From assembly GCF_003814705.1 (NCBI RefSeq), contig NZ_RKRA01000001.1, positions 2,604,001-2,668,000 on the forward strand: a stretch of DNA of 64,000 nt, given 5' to 3'. Source of the stretch: Georgenia muralis. Lineage in GTDB: Bacteria > Actinomycetota > Actinomycetes > Actinomycetales > Actinomycetaceae. The notes under the pieces were generated by a model. The model was given only the letters and a program-made list of their open reading frames with translations, did not search any database and was not told the origin of the DNA. The translations under genes and the position numbers were made by a program. Position 1 is the stretch's first letter. Every line of letters begins with the position of its first letter. Positions 27,835 to 36,761 of this stretch are shown here, one piece after another.

Positions 27835-30800
27835 TCAGCGCCGGGCGGGTGCGACGCGCAGCCGCAGGCCCTTCGGGGTGGGGCCGAAGCCGGCCCCGGC
27901 CAGGGCGAGCCCCAGCGGCCCCTGGCTCTCGAGGGCGCCGACGCCGTCCACCTGACGAAGCGTGAGAGCCCCGAGCGCACCCGTGCCCGCCACCTGGGCC
28001 AGCGCCTCGGCCGCGGGAACGAGCAGCTCGTCGTCGTCGGTGAAGGACAGCAGGGTGCGCCCGCCCCTCTCCACGTACAGGGTCATCGTCCCGTCGACGA
28101 GGACGACGACCGCCCCGGCCTTGCGCCCGGGCCGGTGCCCCTCGCCCGCGCTCGTCGGGGGCCACGCCAGCGCGGCGCCGTAGGGGTTGGCGGGGTCGGT
28201 GGCGGCGAGGAGGTGGACCCGCGGCGCGGGCTGCCGGCCCGGGTCGTCCGCGGCGGAGCGCCGAGCGGCGACCTCGGCGGCGTCGCCGCGGAGCCGGTCC
28301 ACGACCTCCGGCAGCGCGAACTGTGCCGCACCCAGACCCTCGACGAGGTAACCGCGGCGCACCTGGCCCGAGTCCTCGAGGTGGCGCAGCACCTGGTAGG
28401 CCGCGCTGAACCCGCCGGGCAGGTCCTCCAGGCCCGCGGCGCCGCGGACCAGGACGCCGTGCCGCTCGAGCAGGGCGAGGGTGAGGGCGGTCGCCCGGCG
28501 CGTGCGCTCGTCGGCGGGCTCGGTGGGCTCGGCGGCGCCGAGGTCTCCCGGCCGGACGAGCGACCACCGGCCGGCCGCGGCCGGCGGCTGCGCCCCACCC
28601 GGCCGGCTCCCCGCGACCGCCACCCTCGACAGGGCCGAGCGGCGCAGGGACGCGCCGGGCCGCATCGACCGGGCGCGCGCCGGCACGCGCGCGGCGGTGT
28701 GGCTGGGACGCCCGCCACCGAGCCGCGCGCGCACGGGGGCGAGCGTGTCGTTGGTCACGAGGCCGGCCCACACGAGGTCCCAGAGCGCGTCGAGGACCTC
28801 CGCGGGCGCCGCGGCGACGGGACCCTCCGGGAGCAGCTCGCGGAAGAAGCGGCCCCCGCCGGCCGCGAGGACCGTGCGGAGGTGCTCGTGGACCTCGCCC
28901 AGCGGGACGTCACCGGGAGCTGGTGCGAGGTCGGCGACGGCGTCGGCCGGCAGGAGGGTGAGCTGACCGTCCACGCCGGGCAGGGCCCCGGCCCCCACCC
29001 ACAGCACCTCCCCGGCACTGGTGAGCTCGTCGAGCATCGCCGGGGTGTAGTCCCGCACCCGGGCGGGCAGGACCAGGGACTCCAGCGCCGACGCCGGCAG
29101 ACGGGCGCCGGCGAGCTGGTCGACCACGGCGAGGACGCCGTCCGTGCCGCGCAGGTCGGGGCGCGAGCCGACGGGCGCCACGTGCTGCCAGCGGGGACCG
29201 AAGACGGCGAGGGTCTGCGGGGCCACGGGCTCGACCTCGCTGCGCAGGTGGGCGAGGGTCCGTCGCCGGATCCGTCGCATGACCTCGGCGTCGCAGAACT
29301 GCACGGCGACGTCCTCGCCCGGGACGAGGCGGCCCGTGACGACGACGGCTGTGCGCACCAGCTCAGCGAGGACGGGCGCCACCGCTCCCGGCGCCAGGCC
29401 CAGCCGTGCACCCACCTCCGCGGCGGTGAAGGGACCGTGCGTGCGGGCATGACGGCGGACGAGGTCGCCGAGCGGGTCGGGCACGGGGGCGAGGACGGCG
29501 TCGGGCAGACCGAGCGGCAGCGCTGTGCCGAGGGCGTCACGCAGCCGGCCGGCGTCCTCGGTGACCGCCCACTGCTGGGTGCCCGCCACCCGGACGGCCA
29601 TGACACGCCGCTCCGCGACGAGCGTGTCGAGCCACCCGGGCACCGCGGCGGGATCGGCCGCGCGGAGGGTGAGGTCGGGCGTGGACACCGGACCGAGCCG
29701 GCGGACGAGGTCGACCAGGCCCTCGGCGTCCTTCGCCCGGGTGTTCTCCGTGCGGAGCCCCACCTCGGCGGAGACCTCCGCGACCGCCGCCGGGTCGAGG
29801 AGGTCCGCGAGGTCGCCCAGCTCGGAACCGACGAGCTCGGCCATGAGGGCCGGGTCCAGCGCCAGGGCGGCCGCGCGCCGCTCGGCCAGGGGTGCGTCGC
29901 CGTCGTAGAGGAACTGGGCGACGTAGCCCATGAGGAGGGACCGGGCGAAGGGCGACGGGCCGGGGGTGGAGACCTCCACGAGGCGCACCTCCCGTGCCTC
30001 GACCCGGCGCATGAGCTCGGTGAGGGCGGGCACGTCGAAGTCGTCCTGGAGGCACTCGCGCACGGCCTCGAGCACGATGGGGAAGTCGGGGAAGCGGGCC
30101 GCGACGGCGAGGAGCTGGGCGGCGCGGTGACGCTGCTGCCACAGCGGCTGGCGCCGGTCCGGCCGGCGGCGCGGCAGCAGCAGCGCCCGGGAGGCGCCCT
30201 CGCGGAACCGGGCGGCGAAGTGCGCCGACCCGGTCAGCGCCGCCACCACGGAGCCGGAGACCTCCGCCGGGTCCAGGAGGAGGTCGGCCAGGTCCAGCGG
30301 CCCGCCGTCGCCGGCCTCAATGTCGGGCAGGCGCAGGACGATGCCGTCGTCGGCGGGGGAGGCGTTGACGTCCATCCCGGTCGACTCCTGGAGCCGGGCG
30401 GCCAGGACCATCGCCCACGGCGCGTGCACGCGCGCGCCGTAGGGGCTGTGGATGACGACCCGCCAGTCCCCGAGCTCGTCGCGGAACCGCTCGACGACGA
30501 TCGTGCGGTCGTCGGGCAGGGTCGCGGTCGCCTCCCGCTGCTCCGCCAGGTAGGCGAGCACGTTCGTCCGCGCCCACGGGTCCAGCCCGGCCTCGTCGAG
30601 CGACCGGTCGGCACCGCCGTCGTCGAGGTGGGCGAGCAGGTCGCGCGTGGTGGCCCCGAGGGCGCGGCCCAGCTCGGCCGGGCGCCCCGGGGAGTCACCC
30701 TTCCAGAAGGGCAGGCGGCCCGGCTGCCCGGGGGCCGGGGTGACCAGGACCCGGTCCGGCGTGATGGCCTCGATCCGCCACGTGCTCGTGCCCAGGGTGA

Positions 30801-32700
30801 ACGTGTCGCCCACCCGCGACTCGTAGACCATCTCCTCGTCCAGCTCGCCGACACGGCGCCCCCCGCCCCGCGCGCCCGCGGTGACCGCGGACCCGCTCGC
30901 AGACCCGTCCTGGGCGGGAGGGCCGCCCGCGAGGTAGACGCCGAACATGCCCCGGTCGGGGATGGTCCCGCCCGAGGTCGCCGCCAGGCGCAGGGCCCCG
31001 GGGCGGGCGCGCAGCGTGCCGGTGGTGCGGTCCCAGACGACGCGGGGTCGCAGCTCGGCGAAGTCCTCGCTGGGGTAGCGGCCCGCGAGCATGTCCAGGA
31101 CGGCGGTGAGCGAACGCTCCCCGAGCGTCGCGAACGGGGCCGCCCGGCGGACGAGGGCGGTGAGGTCCGCGACGGCGAGGTCCTCCACGGCGAGCATCGC
31201 CACGACCTGCTGGGCGAGGACGTCCAGCGGGTTGGCCGGGACGTGGATCTCCTCGATGAGCCCGGACCGTGCGCGGGCGGCGGTGACCGCCGACGGGAGC
31301 AGCTCGCCGCGGTGGGTGGGCAGGACGACGCCGTGGGAGACCGCGCCCACCTGGTGGCCGGCGCGGCCGATGCGCTGCAGGGCCGAGGCCACCGAGGGCG
31401 GCGCCCCGACCTGGATGACGAGGTCCACCGCGCCCATGTCGATGCCGAGCTCGAGGGAGGACGTCGAGACCACGGCGCGCAGCGTGCCCGACTTCAGGGC
31501 CGTCTCGGTCCGAACCCGCTCCTCCCGGCTCATCGAGCCGTGGTGCGCGCGGGCGATGACCTCCTCGGCGGGCAGGGCGGTGCCGGACTGCCCGGGCGCG
31601 GCGGCCGCCCACGCACCGCCCTGGTCGTCGAGCACCGCCAGCCCGCCGGCCCCGCTGCGGCGGGCCGACCACTCCTCGTTCAGCCGCGCGGTCAGCCGCT
31701 CGGCGGAGCGCCGGGAGTTGGTGAACACGATGGTGCTGCGGTGCGCGGCGACGAGGTCGACGACCCGCTCGGTCAGGTGCGGCCACACCGAGGGGCGGGA
31801 CAGCTCGGGCAGGGCACCGGCCGCATCCCCGGACAGGTCCGGCTCCCCGGCCGACGCGGGACCACCGATCCGCCCGCCGCCGGCGCCGTCGTCCGGCCGC
31901 GGAGGTGTGCGCAGGGGCGTCGCCGCCGGGTCGGCGAGGTCCTCGACCGGCACCACGACGTCGACGCGCAGCTCCTTGGTGGACCCGGGCTCGACCACCC
32001 GCACGGGCCGGCCGCCGTCGGCCAGCGGGCGGTGACCGGCGAGGAAGGTGCCCACCGTGCCGACGGGCCGGACGGTGGCCGAGAGGCCCACGCGCTGGAC
32101 CGGGGCGGGCAGCATCGCGTCGAGCCGTTCCAGGCTCACCGCCAGGTGCGCCCCGCGCTTGGTGCCGGCCACGGCGTGGACCTCGTCCAGGATGACGGTG
32201 CGCACCCCGCTCAGCCCCTCCCGGGCCGAGGAGGTCAGGACGAGGTAGAGCGACTCCGGGGTCGTGATGAGGATGTCCGGCGGACGGGTGCCCAGGCGCC
32301 GGCGCTCGGCCGCCGGGGTGTCGCCGGTGCGCACGCCCACCCGTACGTCGGCCACCGGCCGGCCGAGCCGCGCCGCCGCCTGCGAGATGCCCACCAGCGG
32401 CGAGCGGAGGTTGCGCTCGACGTCGGCGGCCAGGGCCTTGAGGGGGGAGACGTAGAGCACCCGGCACCGCTCCTGGGGCTCGGGGACCTCCCCGGTGAGC
32501 ATCTGGTCGATCGCCCAGAGGAACGCCGCGAGCGTCTTGCCCGAGCCCGTGGGGGCGACGACGAGGGCGTGCTCGCCCGAGGCGATGGCCTCCCACGCGC
32601 CCGTCTGCGCCGCCGTCGGCGCCGCGAAGGCGCCGTCGAACCACGCCTGGGTCGGCTCGGAGAACGGCACGAGCGTCATTGTGCCGTCCGCCGCCGACAT
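27835..32700 (-). CDS. lhr: Large ATP-dependent helicase Lhr
   Basis: Lhr is a 3'-5' helicase of superfamily 2, damage-linked in mycobacteria. The 1621-aa product (mycobacterial Lhr is about 1500) has Walker A VVAPTGSGKT (Lys55), TILDEVHAV-type motif II in VILDEVHAVAGTKRGAH, VGLSATV (motif III), and IVFTNSRRSAERL and LQRIGRAGHQVG of the second RecA-like domain. A winged helix and the long Lhr C-terminal region follow. The ATG at 32700 is my preferred start; the ATG at 32679 is equally possible, since neither has a clear ribosome site. It diverges from the DUF3046 gene, with an inverted repeat between the starts. Confidence 0.95.
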   Translation of the reverse strand: MSAADGTMTLVPFSEPTQAWFDGAFAAPTAAQTGAWEAIASGEHALVVAPTGSGKTLAAFLWAIDQMLTGEVPEPQERCRVLYVSPLKALAADVERNLRSPLVGISQAAARLGRPVADVRVGVRTGDTPAAERRRLGTRPPDILITTPESLYLVLTSSAREGLSGVRTVILDEVHAVAGTKRGAHLAVSLERLDAMLPAPVQRVGLSATVRPVGTVGTFLAGHRPLADGGRPVRVVEPGSTKELRVDVVVPVEDLADPAATPLRTPPRPDDGAGGGRIGGPASAGEPDLSGDAAGALPELSRPSVWPHLTERVVDLVAAHRSTIVFTNSRRSAERLTARLNEEWSARRSGAGGLAVLDDQGGAWAAAAPGQSGTALPAEEVIARAHHGSMSREERVRTETALKSGTLRAVVSTSSLELGIDMGAVDLVIQVGAPPSVASALQRIGRAGHQVGAVSHGVVLPTHRGELLPSAVTAARARSGLIEEIHVPANPLDVLAQQVVAMLAVEDLAVADLTALVRRAAPFATLGERSLTAVLDMLAGRYPSEDFAELRPRVVWDRTTGTLRARPGALRLAATSGGTIPDRGMFGVYLAGGPPAQDGSASGSAVTAGARGGGRRVGELDEEMVYESRVGDTFTLGTSTWRIEAITPDRVLVTPAPGQPGRLPFWKGDSPGRPAELGRALGATTRDLLAHLDDGGADRSLDEAGLDPWARTNVLAYLAEQREATATLPDDRTIVVERFRDELGDWRVVIHSPYGARVHAPWAMVLAARLQESTGMDVNASPADDGIVLRLPDIEAGDGGPLDLADLLLDPAEVSGSVVAALTGSAHFAARFREGASRALLLPRRRPDRRQPLWQQRHRAAQLLAVAARFPDFPIVLEAVRECLQDDFDVPALTELMRRVEAREVRLVEVSTPGPSPFARSLLMGYVAQFLYDGDAPLAERRAAALALDPALMAELVGSELGDLADLLDPAAVAEVSAEVGLRTENTRAKDAEGLVDLVRRLGPVSTPDLTLRAADPAAVPGWLDTLVAERRVMAVRVAGTQQWAVTEDAGRLRDALGTALPLGLPDAVLAPVPDPLGDLVRRHARTHGPFTAAEVGARLGLAPGAVAPVLAELVRTAVVVTGRLVPGEDVAVQFCDAEVMRRIRRRTLAHLRSEVEPVAPQTLAVFGPRWQHVAPVGSRPDLRGTDGVLAVVDQLAGARLPASALESLVLPARVRDYTPAMLDELTSAGEVLWVGAGALPGVDGQLTLLPADAVADLAPAPGDVPLGEVHEHLRTVLAAGGGRFFRELLPEGPVAAAPAEVLDALWDLVWAGLVTNDTLAPVRARLGGGRPSHTAARVPARARSMRPGASLRRSALSRVAVAGSRPGGAQPPAAAGRWSLVRPGDLGAAEPTEPADERTRRATALTLALLERHGVLVRGAAGLEDLPGGFSAAYQVLRHLEDSGQVRRGYLVEGLGAAQFALPEVVDRLRGDAAEVAARRSAADDPGRQPAPRVHLLAATDPANPYGAALAWPPTSAGEGHRPGRKAGAVVVLVDGTMTLYVERGGRTLLSFTDDDELLVPAAEALAQVAGTGALGALTLRQVDGVGALESQGPLGLALAGAGFGPTPKGLRLRVAPARR

Positions 32701-32703
32701 CGC

Positions 32704-32722
32704 GCCCGGCGGGGCGCCGGGC
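32704..32722. repeat. Inverted repeat between lhr and DUF3046 starts
   Basis: GCCCGGCG (32704-32711) and CGCCGGGC (32715-32722) are perfect reverse complements separated by GGG. It lies in the 41-bp divergent start region, so it may be an operator or a leader hairpin. Confidence 0.5.
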
Positions 32723-32741
32723 GGCGTGGGAGGGTGGGGGC

Positions 32742-32975
32742 GTGAAGCACTCGGAGTTCTGGCAGGTCCTCGAGGCGACGTTCGGTGCCGGCCACGGCCG
32801 CTCGGTCGCCGAGGATCTCGTCCTCGCCGCGCTCGGCGGTCGCACCGCGGCCCGGGCGCTGGCCGACGGCGTCGCGCCCCGCGCCGTGTGGGACGCCGTC
32901 TGCGACGAGATGGAGCTCGACGACGCGACCCGCTGGCGTCACCGCCGGGAGCCGCGCAAGGACCGCTCGGCCTGA
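32742..32975 (+). CDS. DUF3046 family protein
   Basis: A 77-aa protein with the family pattern KHSEFWQVLEATFGAGHGRS then LVLAALGGRTAARALADGV and VWDAVCDEMEL. DUF3046 proteins are small actinobacterial proteins of unknown function almost always found just before recA-recX, as here. GTG 32742 is chosen because VKHSEFW is the family's start. GAGGGT 6 nt upstream is a possible degenerate -10 for a leaderless mRNA. Confidence 0.85.
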   Translation: MKHSEFWQVLEATFGAGHGRSVAEDLVLAALGGRTAARALADGVAPRAVWDAVCDEMELDDATRWRHRREPRKDRSA

Positions 32976-33310
32976 CCGGCGGGTCACGCCTGCCCGTCCC
33001 GGGCCGGAGTCGTGGGGCGTGGACGTGCGCCGCGGTGACGCGCGGGCTCCGGGTGAGGTCCTGGGGTCCGGGTGAGGTCGGGGCTTCCGGGGTGAGGTCG
33101 CCGGTGCGGGGCCGCTGACTCGACCCGGTCGCTGCTGACTCACCCCGGGAGCGCGTGACGCACCGCGACCGCCGGCCCTCCGACGACCGACTCACCGGAC
33201 GCGCCGCGCCCGGACCTGCCCGACGCCGGCCCGTGCGCGCGACGCCGTCGGCGTGTCTAGGCTCGTGAGCACGGACCGCCCGGCCGGGCGGCGGGAGACG
33301 AGGAGTGACC
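32976..33310. other. 335-bp gap between DUF3046 and DUF937 genes
   Basis: I see no gene. It holds a cluster of short repeats (33048-33148) and, near its end, a TAGGCT -10 element (33258-33263) that could serve the DUF937 gene. Confidence 0.7.
33048..33148. repeat. Cluster of TCCGGGTGAGGTC-type direct and inverted repeats
   Basis: TCCGGGTGAGGTC occurs at 33048-33060 and 33067-33079, and with one extra G at 33086-33099 (period 19-20 bp). The partly inverted form GCTGACTCxxCCCGG follows twice, at 33114-33128 and 33134-33148. Confidence 0.75.
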
Positions 33311-33916
33311 GTGAGCGCCGTGGACGACATCATCGGGCAGATCCCCATGGCCGACCTGGCCGGGCGCCTGGGCGTGGACGAGGCGACGGCGGAGAAGGCC
33401 GCCCGTCAGGCCCTGCCCGCGCTCCTGGGGGGCATGCGGGCCAACGCCGCCGACCCCGCCGGTGCGGCCTCCCTCGGCGCCGCGGTCGAGCGTCACCCCG
33501 CCTCGCTCGTCGAGGGCGGGGTGGACCTGGACGAGGTCGACACCGCGGACGGGGAGAAGATCGTGCGGCACGTCTTCGGGGACCGCACCGACGACGTCAC
33601 CGGGCGCCTGGAGGAGGCCGCCCCGCTCCGCGGTGCGGCCACCCTCGGCGCGGGCGGGCTCGGTGCCGCCCCTCTCGGTGGTGCCGGTGGGCTCGGCGGA
33701 GGCGCGCTCGTCGCCAGGCTGCTGCCGATCCTCGCGCCGATCGTCATGTCCTACCTCGCCAGGCGGATGGGCGGCCAGGAGGGCGGCGGGCGGGGCCCTT
33801 CGGGCGGCGGGCTCGACCAGATCCTCGGCGACCTCCTCGGCGGCTCCGGCGGCGGGGGAGGCCTCGGCGGGCTCGGCGGTCTCCTCGACGGTCTGCTCGG
33901 CGGCGGCCGGCGCTGA
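33311..33916 (+). CDS. DUF937 domain protein
   Basis: A 201-aa protein with the DUF937 layout: DDIIGQIPMADLAGRLGVDE, ALPALLGGMRANA, EKIVRHVFG (the VLGHIFG-like motif), one hydrophobic segment ARLLPILAPIVMSYLARR and a Gly/Leu-rich tail (DQILGDLLGGSGGGGG, LLDGLLGGG). The function is unknown. GTG 33311 is preferred over GTG 33305, because the AGGAG ribosome site at 33301-33305 has correct spacing only to the former. Confidence 0.8.
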   Translation: MSAVDDIIGQIPMADLAGRLGVDEATAEKAARQALPALLGGMRANAADPAGAASLGAAVERHPASLVEGGVDLDEVDTADGEKIVRHVFGDRTDDVTGRLEEAAPLRGAATLGAGGLGAAPLGGAGGLGGGALVARLLPILAPIVMSYLARRMGGQEGGGRGPSGGGLDQILGDLLGGSGGGGGLGGLGGLLDGLLGGGRR

Positions 33917-33940
33917 CACGCGGCGTGTCGGAGCTGGCTT

Positions 33941-33954
33941 CGAACAACCGTTCG
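33941..33954. promoter_or_regulatory. LexA (SOS) box of recA
   Basis: CGAACAACCGTTCG is a perfect GAAC-N4-GTTC box. It is 3 nt before the TAGGGT -10 at 33958-33963, in the promoter spacer, so LexA would block RNA polymerase binding. Confidence 0.85.
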
Positions 33955-33957
33955 TCG

Positions 33958-33963
33958 TAGGGT
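33958..33963 (+). promoter_or_regulatory. recA promoter 1, -10 TAGGGT (LexA-controlled)
   Basis: TAGGGT directly follows the SOS box; the expected -35 place (33935-33940) is only weakly conserved. Confidence 0.6.
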
Positions 33964-34019
33964 CTTCCCAGGCGCCGACGGCGGCGGGTTTCCACAGGAG
34001 TGCGAGGGCCCGCTGACGG

Positions 34020-34042
34020 ATGTCAGTGGTCGGGCATAGCGT
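34020..34042 (+). promoter_or_regulatory. recA promoter 2, RecA-NDp/PafBC-type
   Basis: ATGTCAGTG at 34020-34028, exactly 8 nt, then TAGCGT at 34037-34042. This matches the mycobacterial LexA-independent damage promoter TTGTCRGTG-N8-TAnnnT at all but the first base. Transcription would begin about 100 nt before the recA ATG. Confidence 0.7.
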
Positions 34043-34149
34043 CGCCAGCAGGTAGCCGTCCGGAGAGGGCGGGCCCTGCCACAGACCAGCCCTGTCCGAT
34101 CCGAACGGGCCGCCCATCGGGGCGCCCGTGCACCGAGAGGTGAGTTGAC

Positions 34150-35199
34150 ATGCCCGCTCCCGTAGCAGACCGCAGCAAGGCCCTGGAGGCCGCGCTCAGC
34201 CAGATCGACCGCCAGTTCGGCAAGGGGTCGGTCATGCGCCTGGGTGACGACACCCGGCCCAAGGTCCAGGTGATCCCCACAGGGTCGGTCGCCCTCGACG
34301 TCGCGCTGGGCATCGGCGGGCTGCCGCGCGGCCGCGTCGTGGAGATCTACGGCCCGGAGTCCTCCGGCAAGACCACCGTGGCCCTGCACGCCGTCGCCAG
34401 CGCCCAGCGCGCCGGCGGCATCGCCGCGTTCATCGACGCCGAGCACGCCCTCGACCCCGAGTACGCCAAGAAGCTCGGCGTGGACACCGACGCCCTCCTC
34501 GTCTCCCAGCCGGACACCGGTGAGCAGGCGCTGGAGATCATGGACATGCTCATCCGCTCCGGGGCGCTGGACATCGTCGTCATCGACTCCGTCGCCGCCC
34601 TCGTGCCCAAGGCGGAGATCGAGGGCGAGATGGGTGACTCCCACGTGGGCCTCCAGGCCCGCCTCATGTCCCAGGCGCTGCGCAAGATCACCGGTGCGCT
34701 CTCGGCCTCGGGGACCACGGCCATCTTCATCAACCAGCTGCGCGAGAAGATCGGGGTGTTCTTCGGCTCGCCCGAGACCACCACCGGCGGCAAGGCGCTG
34801 AAGTTCTACGCCTCGGTCCGCCTCGACGTGCGCCGCATCGAGACCCTCAAGGAGGGCTCCGACGCGGTGGGCAACCGCACCCGCGTCAAGGTGGTCAAGA
34901 ACAAGATGGCCCCGCCGTTCAAGCAGGCCGAGTTCGACATCCTCTACGGCCAGGGCATCTCCCGTGAGGGCGGGCTCATCGACCTCGGCGTCGAGAACGG
35001 CATCGTGCGCAAGTCCGGCGCCTGGTACACCTACGAGGGCGACCAGCTCGGGCAGGGCAAGGAGAAGTCCCGCCAGTTCCTCAAGGACAACCCCGAGCTC
35101 GCCGAGGAGATCGAGAAGAAGATCCTCACCAAGCTCGGGATCGGCGAGGCGGTGGCAGAGGTGCCGGCCGACGTCGACGAGGTCGCGGTCGACTTCTGA
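34150..35199 (+). CDS. recA: Recombinase RecA
   Basis: RecA forms filaments on single-stranded DNA, promotes strand exchange and triggers LexA self-cleavage. The 349-aa product has Walker A GPESSGKT (68-75), [39 protein letters not shown], loop L2 region [20 protein letters not shown] and the C-terminal acidic end. ATG 34150 follows GAGAGGTGAG. Two damage-responsive promoters lie upstream. recX starts 4 nt after the stop. Confidence 0.99.
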   Translation: MPAPVADRSKALEAALSQIDRQFGKGSVMRLGDDTRPKVQVIPTGSVALDVALGIGGLPRGRVVEIYGPESSGKTTVALHAVASAQRAGGIAAFIDAEHALDPEYAKKLGVDTDALLVSQPDTGEQALEIMDMLIRSGALDIVVIDSVAALVPKAEIEGEMGDSHVGLQARLMSQALRKITGALSASGTTAIFINQLREKIGVFFGSPETTTGGKALKFYASVRLDVRRIETLKEGSDAVGNRTRVKVVKNKMAPPFKQAEFDILYGQGISREGGLIDLGVENGIVRKSGAWYTYEGDQLGQGKEKSRQFLKDNPELAEEIEKKILTKLGIGEAVAEVPADVDEVAVDF

Positions 35200-35203
35200 T
35201 CCG

Positions 35204-35761
35204 ATGACCGACCCCACCCCGCGGCGGCGTGGCGGGCGGCGACGGGCCGAGCTCGAGCCCCCGCCCGCCGGCTCCGCCGCGCAGGACCGTGAGCCCGACG
35301 CCGAGGAGGTGGCGCGGACGATCGCCCTGCGCCAGCTCACCGCCGCGCCGCGCAGCCGCGCCCAGCTCGAGGTCGCGATGGCCCGGCGCGACGTCCCGGA
35401 GGACGTCGCGGGCCGGGTGCTCGACCGGTTCACCGAGGTCGGGCTCGTCGACGACGGCGCCTACGCCGAGATGCTCGTGCGCACCCGCCACGCCGAGCGG
35501 GGCCTCGCCCGCCGCGCCCTGGCCGAGGAGCTGCGGCGCAAGGGCATCGCGCCCGACGTGGCGGCGGGTGCCCTCGAGCAGGTGGACGACGCCGACGAGG
35601 AGGCCGCCGCCCTGGCGCTCGTGCGCAAGAAGGCGCGCTCGACGCGCGGGCTCGACGCACAGGTCCGGCGCCGGCGCATGGCAGCGCTGCTCGGCCGCAA
35701 GGGCTTCCCGGCGGGAGTCGCGATGCGCGCGGTCGAGACCGTCCTCGCCGAGGAGGAGTAG
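35204..35761 (+). CDS. recX: Regulatory protein RecX
   Basis: RecX binds RecA filaments and limits their activity. The 185-aa product begins with a basic/Pro segment, then the RecX three-helix repeats: ALRQLTAAPRSRAQLEVAMA, FTEVGLVDDGAYAEMLVRTR, RGLARRALAEELRRKGI and AALLGRKGFPAGVAMRAVE. ATG 35204 is 4 nt after recA and lacks a strong ribosome site, so it is probably coupled to recA. A G+C tandem repeat lies 22 nt after the stop. Confidence 0.94.
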   Translation: MTDPTPRRRGGRRRAELEPPPAGSAAQDREPDAEEVARTIALRQLTAAPRSRAQLEVAMARRDVPEDVAGRVLDRFTEVGLVDDGAYAEMLVRTRHAERGLARRALAEELRRKGIAPDVAAGALEQVDDADEEAAALALVRKKARSTRGLDAQVRRRRMAALLGRKGFPAGVAMRAVETVLAEEE

Positions 35762-35783
35762 AGCGCCCAGGCGTCGGGACGCC

Positions 35784-35854
35784 GGGCCGGGCGGTGCAGG
35801 GCCGGGCGGTGCCGGGCCGGGCGGTGCCGGGCCGGGCGGTGCCGGGCCGGGCGG
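35784..35854. repeat. 15-bp tandem repeat array after recX
   Basis: Unit GGGCCGGGCGGTGCC: four full copies 35784-35843 (the first with A in the last position) and a partial fifth (35844-35854). It lies between the recX and aminotransferase stops and contains no gene. Confidence 0.9.
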
Positions 35855-35875
35855 CCGGGTCAGGTTCTCCGCGCC

Positions 35876-36751
35876 TCAGGAGGTCCGGGCGGCGAGGGCG
35901 TCGTTGATGTCGGCGGTGAGGCGTACGTCGACGGCGACCAGCCGGCCGTCGAGCTCGCGCACCGGTGCGGCCAGCCGGGTGCTGCTCATGAGCCAGAGGG
36001 CGTCGGCGTCCGCGAGCTCGGCCACCCGCACCGGACGGGTGCGGGTGGCCGCGCCACGCGCGGCCAGGAGCTCGAACGCGTCGGCCTGCGTGGTGCCCGG
36101 CAGGATCCCGGCCTCGACCGGCGGGGTGACCAGCTCTCCGCCGAGCCGCAGCACGACCGTCGAGGTGGGGCCCTCGAGCACGTAGCCGTCGGTGCTGGTG
36201 AAGACGACGTCGTCGGCCCCGCGACGCTGCGCCTCGCGCAGGGCCGCCCGGTTGAGTGCGTAGGACAGCGACTTCGCGCCCTGGAGGAGCCATGGTGCGG
36301 AGGTCGTGACGTCCGAGGCGTACCCCCGCGTGAGCGTCACGACCGCGATGCCGTCGGTGCGTTCGGGCCAGTCGCGGCTCACCTCGCCGTACGCCCATCC
36401 GGTGGCGCGGTCGGCCCCCTCCGGACCACGGGTCAGGACCAGCTTGCACCACGACGACGGGGCGGCCGCGAGGGCGTCGGCCACCTCCAGCGTGGCGGCG
36501 CGGAAGACGCCGAGGTCCGGCGGCGGCAGCTCCAGGAGCGTGGCGGAGCGTGCGAGGCGCGCGAGGTGGGCGTCGAGGGCCTGGGGCCGGCCGGCGGCGA
36601 TCCCCACCGTCTCGAAGACGCCGTCGCCGCGGGTGATGCCGAGGTCGGTCACGAGGATGTGCGGCTCGTCGGCGGGCACCCGGCGCAGCGGCCGGTCGGG
36701 GTGACCGTGGCGGGGCTCGTCGATGAGGACGAGCACGCCCGGGGTGCTCAC
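35876..36751 (-). CDS. Class IV aminotransferase (aminodeoxychorismate lyase-like)
   Basis: The 291-aa product is a fold-type IV PLP enzyme: VTDLGITRGDGVFETVG, GAKSLSYALNRAALREAQ with Lys160 as the PLP lysine, DDVVFTSTDGYVLEGPTST and GILPGTTQADAFELL. Members include aminodeoxychorismate lyase (PabC, folate), branched-chain and D-amino acid aminotransferases. PabC-like is the usual actinobacterial annotation, but the sequence alone does not decide. It starts (GTG) 10 nt after the last permease gene of the amino acid ABC operon, so it may be cotranscribed with it. Confidence 0.85.
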   Translation of the reverse strand: MSTPGVLVLIDEPRHGHPDRPLRRVPADEPHILVTDLGITRGDGVFETVGIAAGRPQALDAHLARLARSATLLELPPPDLGVFRAATLEVADALAAAPSSWCKLVLTRGPEGADRATGWAYGEVSRDWPERTDGIAVVTLTRGYASDVTTSAPWLLQGAKSLSYALNRAALREAQRRGADDVVFTSTDGYVLEGPTSTVVLRLGGELVTPPVEAGILPGTTQADAFELLAARGAATRTRPVRVAELADADALWLMSSTRLAAPVRELDGRLVAVDVRLTADINDALAARTS

Positions 36752-36761
36752 GCCCTCGTCC

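Noticed and set aside
27739-32745. A 1668-codon open frame on the plus strand opposite lhr
   Set aside because: It is the mirror of lhr's GC-rich third codon positions, has a low-complexity Gly/Arg/Asp composition and no motif; lhr itself has all helicase motifs.
35784-35854. Tandem repeats considered as a CRISPR array
   Set aside because: The 15-bp units are contiguous with no spacers, and no cas genes are present.
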